Shown here: in pieces, positions 6,365 to 12,078 of the stretch
How the letters are laid out: the number at the start of each line of letters is the position of its first letter
Numbering within the stretch: the first letter of the stretch is position 1
From: Betaproteobacteria bacterium
Lineage (GTDB): Bacteria > Pseudomonadota > Gammaproteobacteria > Burkholderiales > Rhodocyclaceae
DNA length: 12,078 bases
Assembly (NCBI GenBank): GCA_020047725.1
Contig: JAIFNM010000087.1
Span: 1-12,078 of the forward strand
Direction of reading: 5' to 3'
Position numbers and translations under genes: made by a program
Notes under the pieces: generated by a model
Database searches by the model: none
What the model was told of the DNA's origin: nothing
What the model saw: only the letters and a program-made list of their open reading frames with translations

Positions 6365-8277
6365 TACTTGCTGCCTGAAAGCGCCAGCATCAGGTCGTTG
6401 ATGCGTTTGACGAAGCCGGCCGGATCATCGAGCGTACCGCCTTCCGCCAGGGTTGCCTGCTCAAGCAGCAGGTTGGCCCAGTCGTCGAAGCGTGATTCTT
6501 CATACTTCAGGCGTTGTACCGCCGGATGCTTGGGGTTGATCTCAAGAATCGGCTTGCTCTCCGGCGCCTTCTGGCCTGCGGCTTTGAGAATGCGCGCCAG
6601 ATTGCCGCCCAGATCGTGCTCGTCGGCGACGATGCAAGATGGCGAATCGGTCAGTCGATGCGTCACGCGCACGTCCTTGACCTTGTCGCCCAGCGTCGTC
6701 TTGATCTTGTCGAGCAGATCCTTGTATTCGTCGGCAGCCTGCTCGGCTTCCTTCTTCTCGGCCTCATCTTCCAGCGAGCCCAGATCGAGCCCACCCTTGG
6801 CCACCGACTGCAGTTGCTTGCCATCGAACTCGGTCAGACTGCCGGTGACCCATTCGTCCACGCGGTCGGAAAGCAGCAGCACTTCGATGCCCTTCTTGCG
6901 GAAGATTTCGAGATGCGGACTGTTCTTGGCGGCGGTGAAGGTCTCTGCGGTGACGTAGTAGATCTTCTCCTGGCCTTCCTTCATGCGCGAGACGTAATCG
7001 GCCAGCGAAACCACTTCGTCCGTCGTATCAGCGTGCGTCGAAGCGAAGCGCAGCAACTTGGCGATACGCTCCTTGTTGGTCATGTCCTCGCCGGCACCTT
7101 CCTTTAGCACGCGGCCGAATTCCTTCCAGAACTTGGCGTACTTTTCCTTTTCGGCTGCGTCTTCGCTGTCGGCCAGGTTTTCCAGCATACCCAGCACCTT
7201 CTTCACGCAACCGCCGCGAATCGTCTCGATATCGCGCGATTCCTGCAGGATTTCTCGCGAGACGTTGAGCGGCAGATTGTTCGAATCAACAATACCGCGC
7301 ACGAAGCGCAGGTAAAGCGGCATCAACTGTTCGGCGTCGTCCATGATGAAGACGCGCTTGACGTACAGCTTGACCCCATGACGCGCGTTGCGATCCCACA
7401 AATCGAAGGGAGCGCGCTGCGGGATGTAGAGCAGTTGCGTATATTCCTGCTTGCCCTCGACCTTGGCGTGAACATAGGCCAGCGGGTCTTCGAAATCATG
7501 AGCAACGTGCTTGTAGAACTCCTTGTACTGCTCATCCGTTATTTCGGTCTTTGGGCGCGCCCACAGGGCAGAGGCCTGATTAACGGTTTCGTCCTCGTCG
7601 GTGGCGACCTGTTCGCTCTTTTCTTCGTCCCATTTGTCCTTCTTCATCAGGATCGGCAGGGTGATGTGATCGGAATATTTGCGCACCGTCTGGCGGATTT
7701 TCCAGCCGGAAAGAAACTCGTCCTCGCCGTCACGCATATGCAAGGTCACTTCGGTACCGCGACCGGTTTTTTCGACCATCTCGACCGTAAACTCGCCTTC
7801 GCCGGCCGATTCCCACTTGACAGCCTGATTAGCTTCAAGACCGGCACGACGGGAGATCACCGTCACCTTGTCAGCAACGATATAGGAGGAATAAAAACCG
7901 ACGCCGAACTGGCCGATCAGATGGGCGTCCTTGGCCTGATCGCCGGTCAGCGCGGAAAAAAACTCGCGCGTACCAGACTTGGCGATGGTGCCAAGGTGCT
8001 CGACCGCTTCGTCGCGCGAAAGACCGATGCCGTTGTCGGTGATGGTCAGCGTGCGTGCTTCCTTGTCAAAGGCGAGACTGATTTTCAACTCGGAATCATC
8101 GCCGTACAGACCGGCATTGTTCAAGGCCTCAAAGCGCAGTTTGTCGCAGGCGTCGGACGCATTCGAGATCAGCTCGCGCAAGAAGATTTCCTTGTTGCTG
8201 TATAGCGAGTGGATCATCAGTTGCAGCAATTGCTTGACTTCAGTCTGAAAGCCGAGGGTTTCCTTGTTGGCGCCCAT
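6364..8277 (-). CDS. htpG: Molecular chaperone HtpG (bacterial Hsp90)
   Basis: This is the cytoplasmic ATP-dependent dimeric chaperone. The start at 8277 gives MGANKETLGFQTEVKQLLQL, matching the family, with a GGAG ribosome-binding site 8 nt upstream. The longer frame to 8346 lacks support. The GHKL ATPase domain shows FLRELISNASDACDKLRFEA (32-51, catalytic Glu35 and Mg-binding Asn39), DNGIGL (81-86) and the lid/Gly loop GQFGVGFYSSYIVAD (122-136). The middle domain has LPLNVSREILQESR with the catalytic-loop arginine. The C-terminal dimerisation domain runs to LALSGSK. Length is 637 aa, typical. It is controlled by the sigma-32 promoter at 8357-8384, and its stop overlaps the start of the glycosylase gene. 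No anomalies are seen. Confidence 0.98.
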   Translation of the reverse strand: MGANKETLGFQTEVKQLLQLMIHSLYSNKEIFLRELISNASDACDKLRFEALNNAGLYGDDSELKISLAFDKEARTLTITDNGIGLSRDEAVEHLGTIAKSGTREFFSALTGDQAKDAHLIGQFGVGFYSSYIVADKVTVISRRAGLEANQAVKWESAGEGEFTVEMVEKTGRGTEVTLHMRDGEDEFLSGWKIRQTVRKYSDHITLPILMKKDKWDEEKSEQVATDEDETVNQASALWARPKTEITDEQYKEFYKHVAHDFEDPLAYVHAKVEGKQEYTQLLYIPQRAPFDLWDRNARHGVKLYVKRVFIMDDAEQLMPLYLRFVRGIVDSNNLPLNVSREILQESRDIETIRGGCVKKVLGMLENLADSEDAAEKEKYAKFWKEFGRVLKEGAGEDMTNKERIAKLLRFASTHADTTDEVVSLADYVSRMKEGQEKIYYVTAETFTAAKNSPHLEIFRKKGIEVLLLSDRVDEWVTGSLTEFDGKQLQSVAKGGLDLGSLEDEAEKKEAEQAADEYKDLLDKIKTTLGDKVKDVRVTHRLTDSPSCIVADEHDLGGNLARILKAAGQKAPESKPILEINPKHPAVQRLKYEESRFDDWANLLLEQATLAEGGTLDDPAGFVKRINDLMLALSGSK

Positions 8278-8322
8278 TGAATAACTCCGTAAAAGCGTTG
8301 ATTTGAATTGATTGGTCAATGC

Positions 8323-8342
8323 CGGGTACGCCAGCGCACCCG
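8323..8342 (-). promoter_or_regulatory. Hairpin in the htpG 5' untranslated leader
   Basis: On the minus strand CGGGTGCG-CTGG-CGTACCCG forms an 8-bp stem (one G.U) with a 4-nt loop. It falls about 10 nt after the inferred transcription start (near 8352) and 45 nt before the ATG. It does not cover the ribosome-binding site, so a classical RNA thermometer is unlikely. Stabilisation of the transcript 5' end is one possibility. Confidence 0.45.
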
Positions 8343-8356
8343 ACAACGTCGAACCG

Positions 8357-8384
8357 ATATGGGGACAGATGCAGCAAGTTCAAG
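8357..8384 (-). promoter_or_regulatory. Sigma-32 (RpoH) heat-shock promoter of htpG
   Basis: The minus strand reads CTTGAA (8379-8384), a 14-bp spacer, then CCCCATAT (8357-8364). This matches the RpoH consensus CTTGAAA-N11-15-CCCCATNT in both boxes with an allowed spacer. Transcription would start near 8350-8352, giving a leader of about 75 nt. Position directly before htpG, a classic heat-shock gene, makes it convincing. Confidence 0.9.
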
Positions 8385-8606
8385 TCATTTGATGTCTTGC
8401 GAAGAGATACTTTTTCGTCCGAGGCTTTCAAGCATGCGGCAACTGGAAAGAGTTAATCCAACGCTCTTGGCACGATTAAAATAATAACCAGGGATTTCAT
8501 TCACTCGATTTTTTCTATGCGCCTTAATATTATTGAACGCTATTCCGTCCGCCACCCACTCGCGAATTGATAACAACTTGCCCGCCAATAGTTTTCGGGA
8601 TCAAGA
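8385..8606. other. AT-rich intergenic stretch between divergent htpG and hns-like genes
   Basis: No gene is convincing here. A 67-codon minus-strand frame (8385-8588) starts with TTG and has no Shine-Dalgarno. Its product matches no family I know, and it ends exactly where the htpG -35 box begins. The base composition is clearly AT-richer than the flanks, as often seen around H-NS genes or acquired DNA. Confidence 0.5.
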
Positions 8607-8612
8607 TATAAT
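8607..8612 (+). promoter_or_regulatory. Candidate -10 box for the H-NS-family gene
   Basis: An exact TATAAT lies 74 nt before the ATG at 8686, within AT-rich DNA where chance matches are more likely. No good -35 hexamer is visible at 16-18 bp. If used, the leader contains the hairpin at 8620-8654. Confidence 0.35.
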
Positions 8613-8619
8613 AATTAAT

Positions 8620-8654
8620 GCGCTGCTTATAAAATCAGCGCCTGCCGTTTTTTT
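8620..8654 (+). terminator. Terminator-like hairpin in the hns-like leader
   Basis: GCGCTG (8620-8625) and CAGCGC (8636-8641) form a perfect 6-bp stem with a 10-nt loop. CTGCCG follows and then seven T (8648-8654). The 6-nt gap between stem and T run makes it a weak terminator. It lies between the candidate promoter and the ATG at 8686, so it could be an attenuator; it could also be an unrelated inverted repeat. Confidence 0.4.
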
Positions 8655-8685
8655 AATTGAGTTTATATTTCAGATGAGGCGAATT

Positions 8686-9018
8686 ATGGATAATAAATCT
8701 GTTTCTTTGGACGGTCTTTCTGTTGCAGATTTAACAGCACTGCAAGCCAAGATCGCTGAGCAAATCAAAGTTAAACACGAAGAAACCAGGCGAGAGGTCA
8801 AGAACCAGATACTTGCTCTGCTGGCGTCATCCGGTTTTTCTTTCTCTGACTTGTTCCCATCGGGCAGCGCGCCACAAGTGGCTTCAGTCGTTGCGAAGAA
8901 AAAAGTGAGCGTCAAATATTCCGACGGTCAGAATTCCTGGACCGGACGCGGAAGAATGCCTTTGTGGGTTAAATCGTTTGTTGAAGCCGGTGGTGAATTA
9001 GCTTCGCTTGAAGTATAA
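8686..9018 (+). CDS. H-NS-family nucleoid-associated DNA-binding protein
   Basis: Proteins of this family coat AT-rich DNA, compact the nucleoid and silence acquired genes. The ATG at 8686 follows a GAGGCG ribosome-binding site, which decides the start; upstream frame to 8533 is non-coding. The product is 110 aa. The N-terminal half (about 9-50) is helical and charged, suited to coiled-coil oligomerisation (LTALQAKIAEQIKVKHEETR). A linker follows, then the C-terminal DNA-binding motif at about 77-95, KYSDGQNSWTGRGRMPLWV, with the minor-groove GRGRMP core. The size and motif match the short betaproteobacterial H-NS/BpH3 type. The gene sits in an AT-rich island unlike its neighbours, in line with either self-regulation or horizontal transfer. 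Which H-NS paralogue it is cannot be told from this window. Confidence 0.92.
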   Translation: MDNKSVSLDGLSVADLTALQAKIAEQIKVKHEETRREVKNQILALLASSGFSFSDLFPSGSAPQVASVVAKKKVSVKYSDGQNSWTGRGRMPLWVKSFVEAGGELASLEV

Positions 9019-9040
9019 AAATAATCCGGAAGGAATAATA

Positions 9041-9120
9041 TGTGCCGGCCGGGCAGCGTCTGGATATTAGAATGCAGCCCGACGGTCAATAATTACGATT
9101 CAGGCATTATTGAATAATTT
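9041..9120. other. Inverted repeats between converging hns-like and greB genes
   Basis: TCAATAAT (9086-9093) and ATTATTGA (9106-9113) are a perfect 8-bp inverted repeat followed by ATAATTTTT. A GC-rich pairing, CCGGCCGGGC with GCCCGACGG (around 9041-9086), lies just before it and has a bulge. Either could help end transcription of the hns-like gene, but neither is a textbook terminator. Confidence 0.35.
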
Positions 9121-9176
9121 TTAGCTGCATCGACATTGGGTGGTATTTATATAAAACCCGGAATGGGCCAGCGAAA

Positions 9177-9740
9177 TTACGGGTCGATGCTCAGATACTC
9201 GATGGCGACGACCTCAACTTCGCGCCAACCGGCGGGGCTCTGAAAACGCACCTGGTCGCTTTCCCTGGACTTGAGCAGCGCTCTTGCCAAGGGTGAAATC
9301 CAGCTGATTCGCCCACGAGCGAAATCCGTCTCGTCAACGCCAACAATCTGATATCGCTGTTCCGCTCCCTGTTCATCGCAGAGAGTAACGGTCGCCCCGA
9401 AAAATACCTGGTCCGCATTCTCCTGCCGCGCCGGGTCGACGACTTCCGCCAGATCAAGCCGCTTGGTGAGGAAGCGGATGCGCCGGTCAATTTCGCGCAA
9501 GCGCCGCTTGCCGTAGATGTAGTCGCCGTTCTCCGAGCGATCACCGTTCAACGCCGCCCAATGCACAACATCCACGATGTGCGGGCGCTCGGTGCGCAGC
9601 AGGTGATCAAGTTCTTCCTTGATGCGCGCGTAGCCGCCTGGTGTGATGTAGTTGCGCGTGCCCTGCGGGAGCTTCAGCGACGGCTCAAGCTCGTCATCCT
9701 CGTCGTCGCCGTCAGGTTCTCTGGTAAACGCCTTGTTCAT
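9177..9740 (-). CDS. greB: Transcription elongation factor GreB
   Basis: This factor enters the secondary channel of backtracked RNA polymerase and stimulates transcript cleavage, rescuing arrested complexes. The start at 9740 gives MNKAFTREPDG and a product of 187 aa. A longer frame to 9782 adds 14 residues with no homology. An acidic extension (DGDDEDDELEP, about 10-20), absent from E. coli GreB, is usual in betaproteobacteria. The coiled-coil domain follows, with tip motif NGDRSENGDY (Asp67 and Glu70 holding the catalytic Mg). REIDRRIRFLTKRLDLAEVVDP is the GreB-type second helix (GreA differs). The C-terminal FKBP-like domain ends WISPLARALLKSRESDQV...EVVAIEYL. There is no clear Shine-Dalgarno. 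The gene is convergent with the hns-like gene. Confidence 0.95.
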   Translation of the reverse strand: MNKAFTREPDGDDEDDELEPSLKLPQGTRNYITPGGYARIKEELDHLLRTERPHIVDVVHWAALNGDRSENGDYIYGKRRLREIDRRIRFLTKRLDLAEVVDPARQENADQVFFGATVTLCDEQGAEQRYQIVGVDETDFARGRISWISPLARALLKSRESDQVRFQSPAGWREVEVVAIEYLSIDP

Positions 9741-9776
9741 GGATTCAGAGGCGGTAAAAAAATGACCCGACCCCCA

Positions 9777-9871
9777 CCGCAAAGGCGCAAAGTAACAAAG
9801 GACTCGCGAAGAGAAGCTTAATAAACAAAGGCGTTCCTTTGCGTATTCTTTGCTGCTTTGCGCCTTCGCGG
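9777..9871. repeat. Palindromic repeat built on a GCAAAG-type unit
   Basis: CCGCAAAGGCGCAAAG (9777-9792) and CTTTGCGCCTTCGCGG (9856-9871) are inverted copies, 15 of 16 matching. Weaker symmetry continues inward: TAACAAAG against CAGCAAAG, and CTCGCGAAG against TACGCAAAG. Each arm is a chain of GCAAAG/CGCAAAG-like units. It fills most of the 179-bp gap upstream of greB and downstream of the small gene at 9927. It could fold as a long RNA hairpin. Similar CGCAAAG-unit repeats occur between genes in environmental proteobacteria, from memory. Confidence 0.7.
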
Positions 9872-9926
9872 TAGATTTTCGACTTTTTCACAGGCACTCA
9901 TACAAACAGCTCAGGCTCCACCGTGA

Positions 9927-10247
9927 TCAGTAGCCGATATTCATTGCTTCAACATCGACGCGAATCGTGTCGCGCCCGAGCGCCAGGGCCGTGTAACGAA
10001 TGAACTGCGTCGCCCAGGTCTTGCCATCGATGAAACGCTGTTCGCCGCCGACGCGAGCGATATTGAGTATCTTGTCGATAATCAACACCTTGCCCATCGG
10101 GTTCGTGGGCTCGCATTTCAAATCCGCAAATTCCTTGTCAAACCAGCGGCGAGCTTCCTCGGGGGAGCTTTCAGCCAGATCAGCCTCGGACAGTTTGTAC
10201 GGGTATTCCTTGCCTCGGCCAAACGAAACGATCACGTGATAAATCAT
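9927..10247 (-). CDS. Small conserved-looking cytoplasmic protein, function unknown
   Basis: I do not recognise this 106-aa protein. The start is fixed at 10247 by a strong GGAGG ribosome-binding site 6 nt upstream; the ATG at 10253 directly abuts that site and is too close. The protein has no signal peptide or membrane segment. It opens with a hydrophobic strand, MIYHVIVSFG. A charged helical part follows (about 20-45, SPEEARRWFDKEF). It then alternates strands and loops (GKVLIIDKILNIARVGG, about 52-68) and ends AMNIGY. Codon use resembles the neighbouring core genes, which supports a real gene. It lies alone between the repeat upstream of greB and the degenerate palindrome before apt. Nothing around it suggests a role. 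Confidence 0.72.
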   Translation of the reverse strand: MIYHVIVSFGRGKEYPYKLSEADLAESSPEEARRWFDKEFADLKCEPTNPMGKVLIIDKILNIARVGGEQRFIDGKTWATQFIRYTALALGRDTIRVDVEAMNIGY

Positions 10248-10283
10248 GCGCATCCTCCAACGAATTCCAAAATTTACAGACCC

Positions 10284-10416
10284 GTCGCCCATTCTATTCG
10301 CAAATCTGCAGCGGATGGATGCGCTTGAAAACAATCGGAATTCTGGCTCAGTTACCTGAAAGCCAATGTTTACGCCATTCTTCATGGCATACATCCGCAG
10401 ATAGCCTATTCATGCG
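10284..10416. repeat. Second, degenerate copy of the 3340-3431 palindromic element
   Basis: The right end, 10380-10416, aligns with 3393-3431 at about 31 identical positions of 37 and shares the outer 12 bases CCTATTCATGCG exactly. An internal inverted match links ATCTGC-AG-CGGATGGATGC (10304-10322) with GCATACATCCGCAGAT (10387-10402), so a left arm survives in altered form. The element fills the gap between apt and the small gene at 9927. Both copies lie wholly between genes. Confidence 0.6.
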
Positions 10417-10449
10417 GGTTCCCGACCTGCCTGGTTGCCGAAAACAGCT

Positions 10450-10977
10450 TCAGTAGGTCAGCAATGCAAATCCGGGAACGCCAGATTCCTTCAAGCGTGC
10501 AGAACCGCCGAGGCCGGGAAGGTCAATCACCACGGCGGCTTCGACGATCTTCGCTCCCAACCGCTGCATCAGCTTGGCAGCAGCCAGGATCGTGCCGCCC
10601 GTGGCGATCAGGTCATCAACCACCAGCACATGCTCACCGGCCCCGGCCGCATCAGTGTGAACTTCAACCGTCGCCTCGCCGTATTCAAGCGAATACGATT
10701 CACACATCGTATCGAACGGCAACTTGCCAGCCTTGCGCACTGGAATGAAGCCACAGCCCAGGCGATACGCCAAGGCCGCGCCGATGATGAAGCCGCGCGC
10801 GTCGATACCGGCAACGGCATCAATGTGAGCATCCGCGTAGCGCTCGGCAAAGGCTTCGATCAGTGCATGGAAAACCGCACCGTCACGCAGCAATGGCGTG
10901 ATATCGCGAAACTGGACGCCAGGTTCAGGCCAGTCACTCACAGTACGAATACGATTTGCGAACAATTCGGTGTTCAT
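10450..10977 (-). CDS. apt: Adenine phosphoribosyltransferase
   Basis: This cytoplasmic purine-salvage enzyme makes AMP from adenine and PRPP. The PRPP-binding motif VLVVDDLIATGGT is at residues 117-129. The family's N-terminal signature is present (WPEPGVQFRDITPLL, about 16-30), as is the adenine-side segment GIDARGFIIGAALA (57-70). SYSLEYG (94-100) is the flexible-loop region. The 175-aa length is normal, with no N-terminal extension. The ATG at 10977 has GAGA about 8 nt upstream. It lies 35 bp after the stop of the CNNM/CBS gene on the same strand, so read-through is possible; the gap includes a run of seven T on the minus strand but no clear stem. Confidence 0.96.
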   Translation of the reverse strand: MNTELFANRIRTVSDWPEPGVQFRDITPLLRDGAVFHALIEAFAERYADAHIDAVAGIDARGFIIGAALAYRLGCGFIPVRKAGKLPFDTMCESYSLEYGEATVEVHTDAAGAGEHVLVVDDLIATGGTILAAAKLMQRLGAKIVEAAVVIDLPGLGGSARLKESGVPGFALLTY

Positions 10978-11012
10978 CGGCTATCTCACAAAAAAACGAA
11001 GCGGGGGAACAA

Positions 11013-12078
11013 CTACGCAGCAGTACCGTTCTCAACATCTACTGGATCGGGCAGTTTTGACAACAGCACCTTGTCGACACGATTCTTGTCCATATCGACG
11101 ACTTCGAAGCGACAACCCGCCACCTCAAAATGATCCGTGATGACCGGAATCCGGCCAAGAACAAACATCACCAAACCACCTAGCGTGTTGAATGCATTTT
11201 CATCTTCGCCCGGTAATTCGTGTTCGATGGTCAGAACCGTTTTCAGGCGTTCTATCGCCACACTCCCGTCGACCAGCCATGAACCATCGGCTCGCTCAAC
11301 GATATCCAGTTCTTCGGCAATATCAGACGAAGGCAGTTCGCCAACGATTGAAGTCAACACGTCGGTCAGCGTAACGAGCCCCTGCAGTTCTCCGTACTCA
11401 TCGACGATCAGTGCACACTGCTGGCGCGCCTTGCGGAAACTCTCCAGCAGATGCGTCGTAGTCACGCCTTCCGGCACATACAGCGGTGGGCGCAAAAAGC
11501 GCTCAACATCGAGCTTTTCGCCCGCCAATGCCAGTTTGAGGAGATCGGCGGTACGCAGAATGCCGACAATATGCTCCAGGCCGTCACGACAGACGACGAT
11601 GCGTGTATAGGCGCTTTCGGCCAGACGGGTACGAATCTCTTCTTCGGGCTCGTCAAGATCAAGCACGTAAATGTCGTTGCGGTGCGTCATGATCGCACCG
11701 ATGCGCTGCTCGTCAAGGCGTAACACGTTGGAAACGATGGCCTGCTCGCTTTCATGAAACACGCCCGCCTCAGCGCCCTGCTCCATCAATACATTGATTT
11801 CGTCGTTCGTAACCATTGGATCGCCGCGATGACGCGCACCAATCAGCCGCAACAACAGGCTTGAAGAAGACGACAGCAGCCAGACTACGGGACGAGTCAC
11901 GCGCGCCAGCATGTTCATCGGTGCGGCAATCAGCGCAGCGATAGCCTCCGGTGCCATCAATCCAAGACGCTTTGGCACCAGTTCCCCAACGACCACCGAG
12001 AAATAGGTCAGGCAAACAACAACCAGCGTAAGCGAAAATCCCCGGGCATAGGGTTCAATCAGGACAAACTCGGATAAC
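11013..12078 (-). CDS. CNNM/CBS/CorC-domain membrane protein (HlyC/CorC family), N-terminus cut off
   Basis: These inner-membrane proteins pair a CNNM (DUF21) transmembrane domain with cytoplasmic regulatory domains. Several are implicated in Mg2+/Co2+ export, and older annotations say hemolysin. The frame stays open to the right edge; 354 residues are visible and perhaps 80 are missing. The visible start is the last CNNM part: a hydrophobic helix (SLTLVVVCLTYFS) and the hallmark VVVGELVPKRLGL, then helices around PMNMLARVTRPVVWLL. Numbering from the Val at 11996, a CBS pair follows (about 100-155 and 165-220; IVDEYGELQGLVTLTDVL). The CorC_HlyC domain ends it (about 235-315; WLVDGSVAIERL, NTLGGLVMFVLGRIP). 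The GTG at 11996 is internal, not the start. A real substrate cannot be assigned here. Confidence 0.93.
   Translation of the reverse strand, partial: LSEFVLIEPYARGFSLTLVVVCLTYFSVVVGELVPKRLGLMAPEAIAALIAAPMNMLARVTRPVVWLLSSSSSLLLRLIGARHRGDPMVTNDEINVLMEQGAEAGVFHESEQAIVSNVLRLDEQRIGAIMTHRNDIYVLDLDEPEEEIRTRLAESAYTRIVVCRDGLEHIVGILRTADLLKLALAGEKLDVERFLRPPLYVPEGVTTTHLLESFRKARQQCALIVDEYGELQGLVTLTDVLTSIVGELPSSDIAEELDIVERADGSWLVDGSVAIERLKTVLTIEHELPGEDENAFNTLGGLVMFVLGRIPVITDHFEVAGCRFEVVDMDKNRVDKVLLSKLPDPVDVENGTAA

Noticed and set aside
7378..8205. A 275-codon plus-strand frame inside htpG
   Set aside because: It is antisense to conserved HtpG coding sequence and has no ribosome-binding site or family motif.
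8385..8588. A 67-codon minus-strand frame before htpG
   Set aside because: TTG start, no Shine-Dalgarno, no family match, AT-rich DNA, and it ends at the htpG -35 box. Kept only as a note in the intergenic entry.
1..12078. CRISPR arrays, tRNA or rRNA genes, insertion sequences, prophage or defence genes
   Set aside because: I looked for regularly spaced repeats, tRNA arms, transposase or integrase motifs and toxin-antitoxin pairs on both strands and saw none. The two palindrome families have no spacer pattern and no coding content.

Overview
This window reads as chromosomal DNA of a Gram-negative betaproteobacterium, plausibly of the Rhodocyclales type. The case rests on the order surE-pcm-nlpD-rpoS, a GreB with an acidic N-terminal extension, a sigma-32 promoter at htpG, and GC-rich coding DNA (36 of 60 bases are G or C at 6601-6660). 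The genus assignment is inference; no rRNA or other marker gene is present. Most of the window is conserved housekeeping and stress-response DNA. I did not find a convincing new multi-gene system. The less ordinary material is in the gaps between genes.

Layout, left to right. (1) 1-2875, minus strand: surE, pcm, nlpD and the first 178 codons of rpoS form a tight operon. Two junctions are ATGA overlaps and the third gap is 2 bases. rpoS runs off the left edge. A strong intrinsic-terminator structure sits about 20 nt before the surE start codon, so any transcript entering the operon from upstream must pass it. (2) 2876-3510: leader DNA, a decayed plus-strand gene remnant (about 3062-3324), and a roughly 92-bp imperfect palindrome (3340-3431). 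(3) 3511-5287, minus: a GspE/PilB-family secretion/pilus ATPase gene broken by one extra base near 4866-4868. (4) 5454-5843, plus: a small exported protein with six cysteines in a repeated pattern. (5) 5855-8277, minus: a hypoxanthine-DNA glycosylase gene joined to htpG by a 1-base stop/start overlap, driven by a near-consensus sigma-32 promoter at 8357-8384. (6) 8385-9176: an AT-rich island (18 of 60 bases G or C at 8641-8700) carrying an H-NS-family gene with a terminator-like hairpin in its leader. (7) 9177-10247, minus: greB and a small unrecognised gene, separated by a 95-bp palindrome built on a CGCAAAG-like unit. (8) 10284-10416: a second, degenerate copy of the 3340-3431 palindrome. 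(9) 10450-12078, minus: apt, preceded by a CNNM/CBS/CorC-type membrane protein that runs off the right edge.

Functionally the window groups stress and stationary-phase functions (RpoS, Pcm, SurE, HtpG), cell-division envelope control (NlpD), DNA repair (deaminated-base glycosylase), transcript rescue (GreB), nucleoid silencing (H-NS) and purine salvage (Apt). Apart from the surE-rpoS operon and the htpG pair, the neighbours do not look like one pathway.
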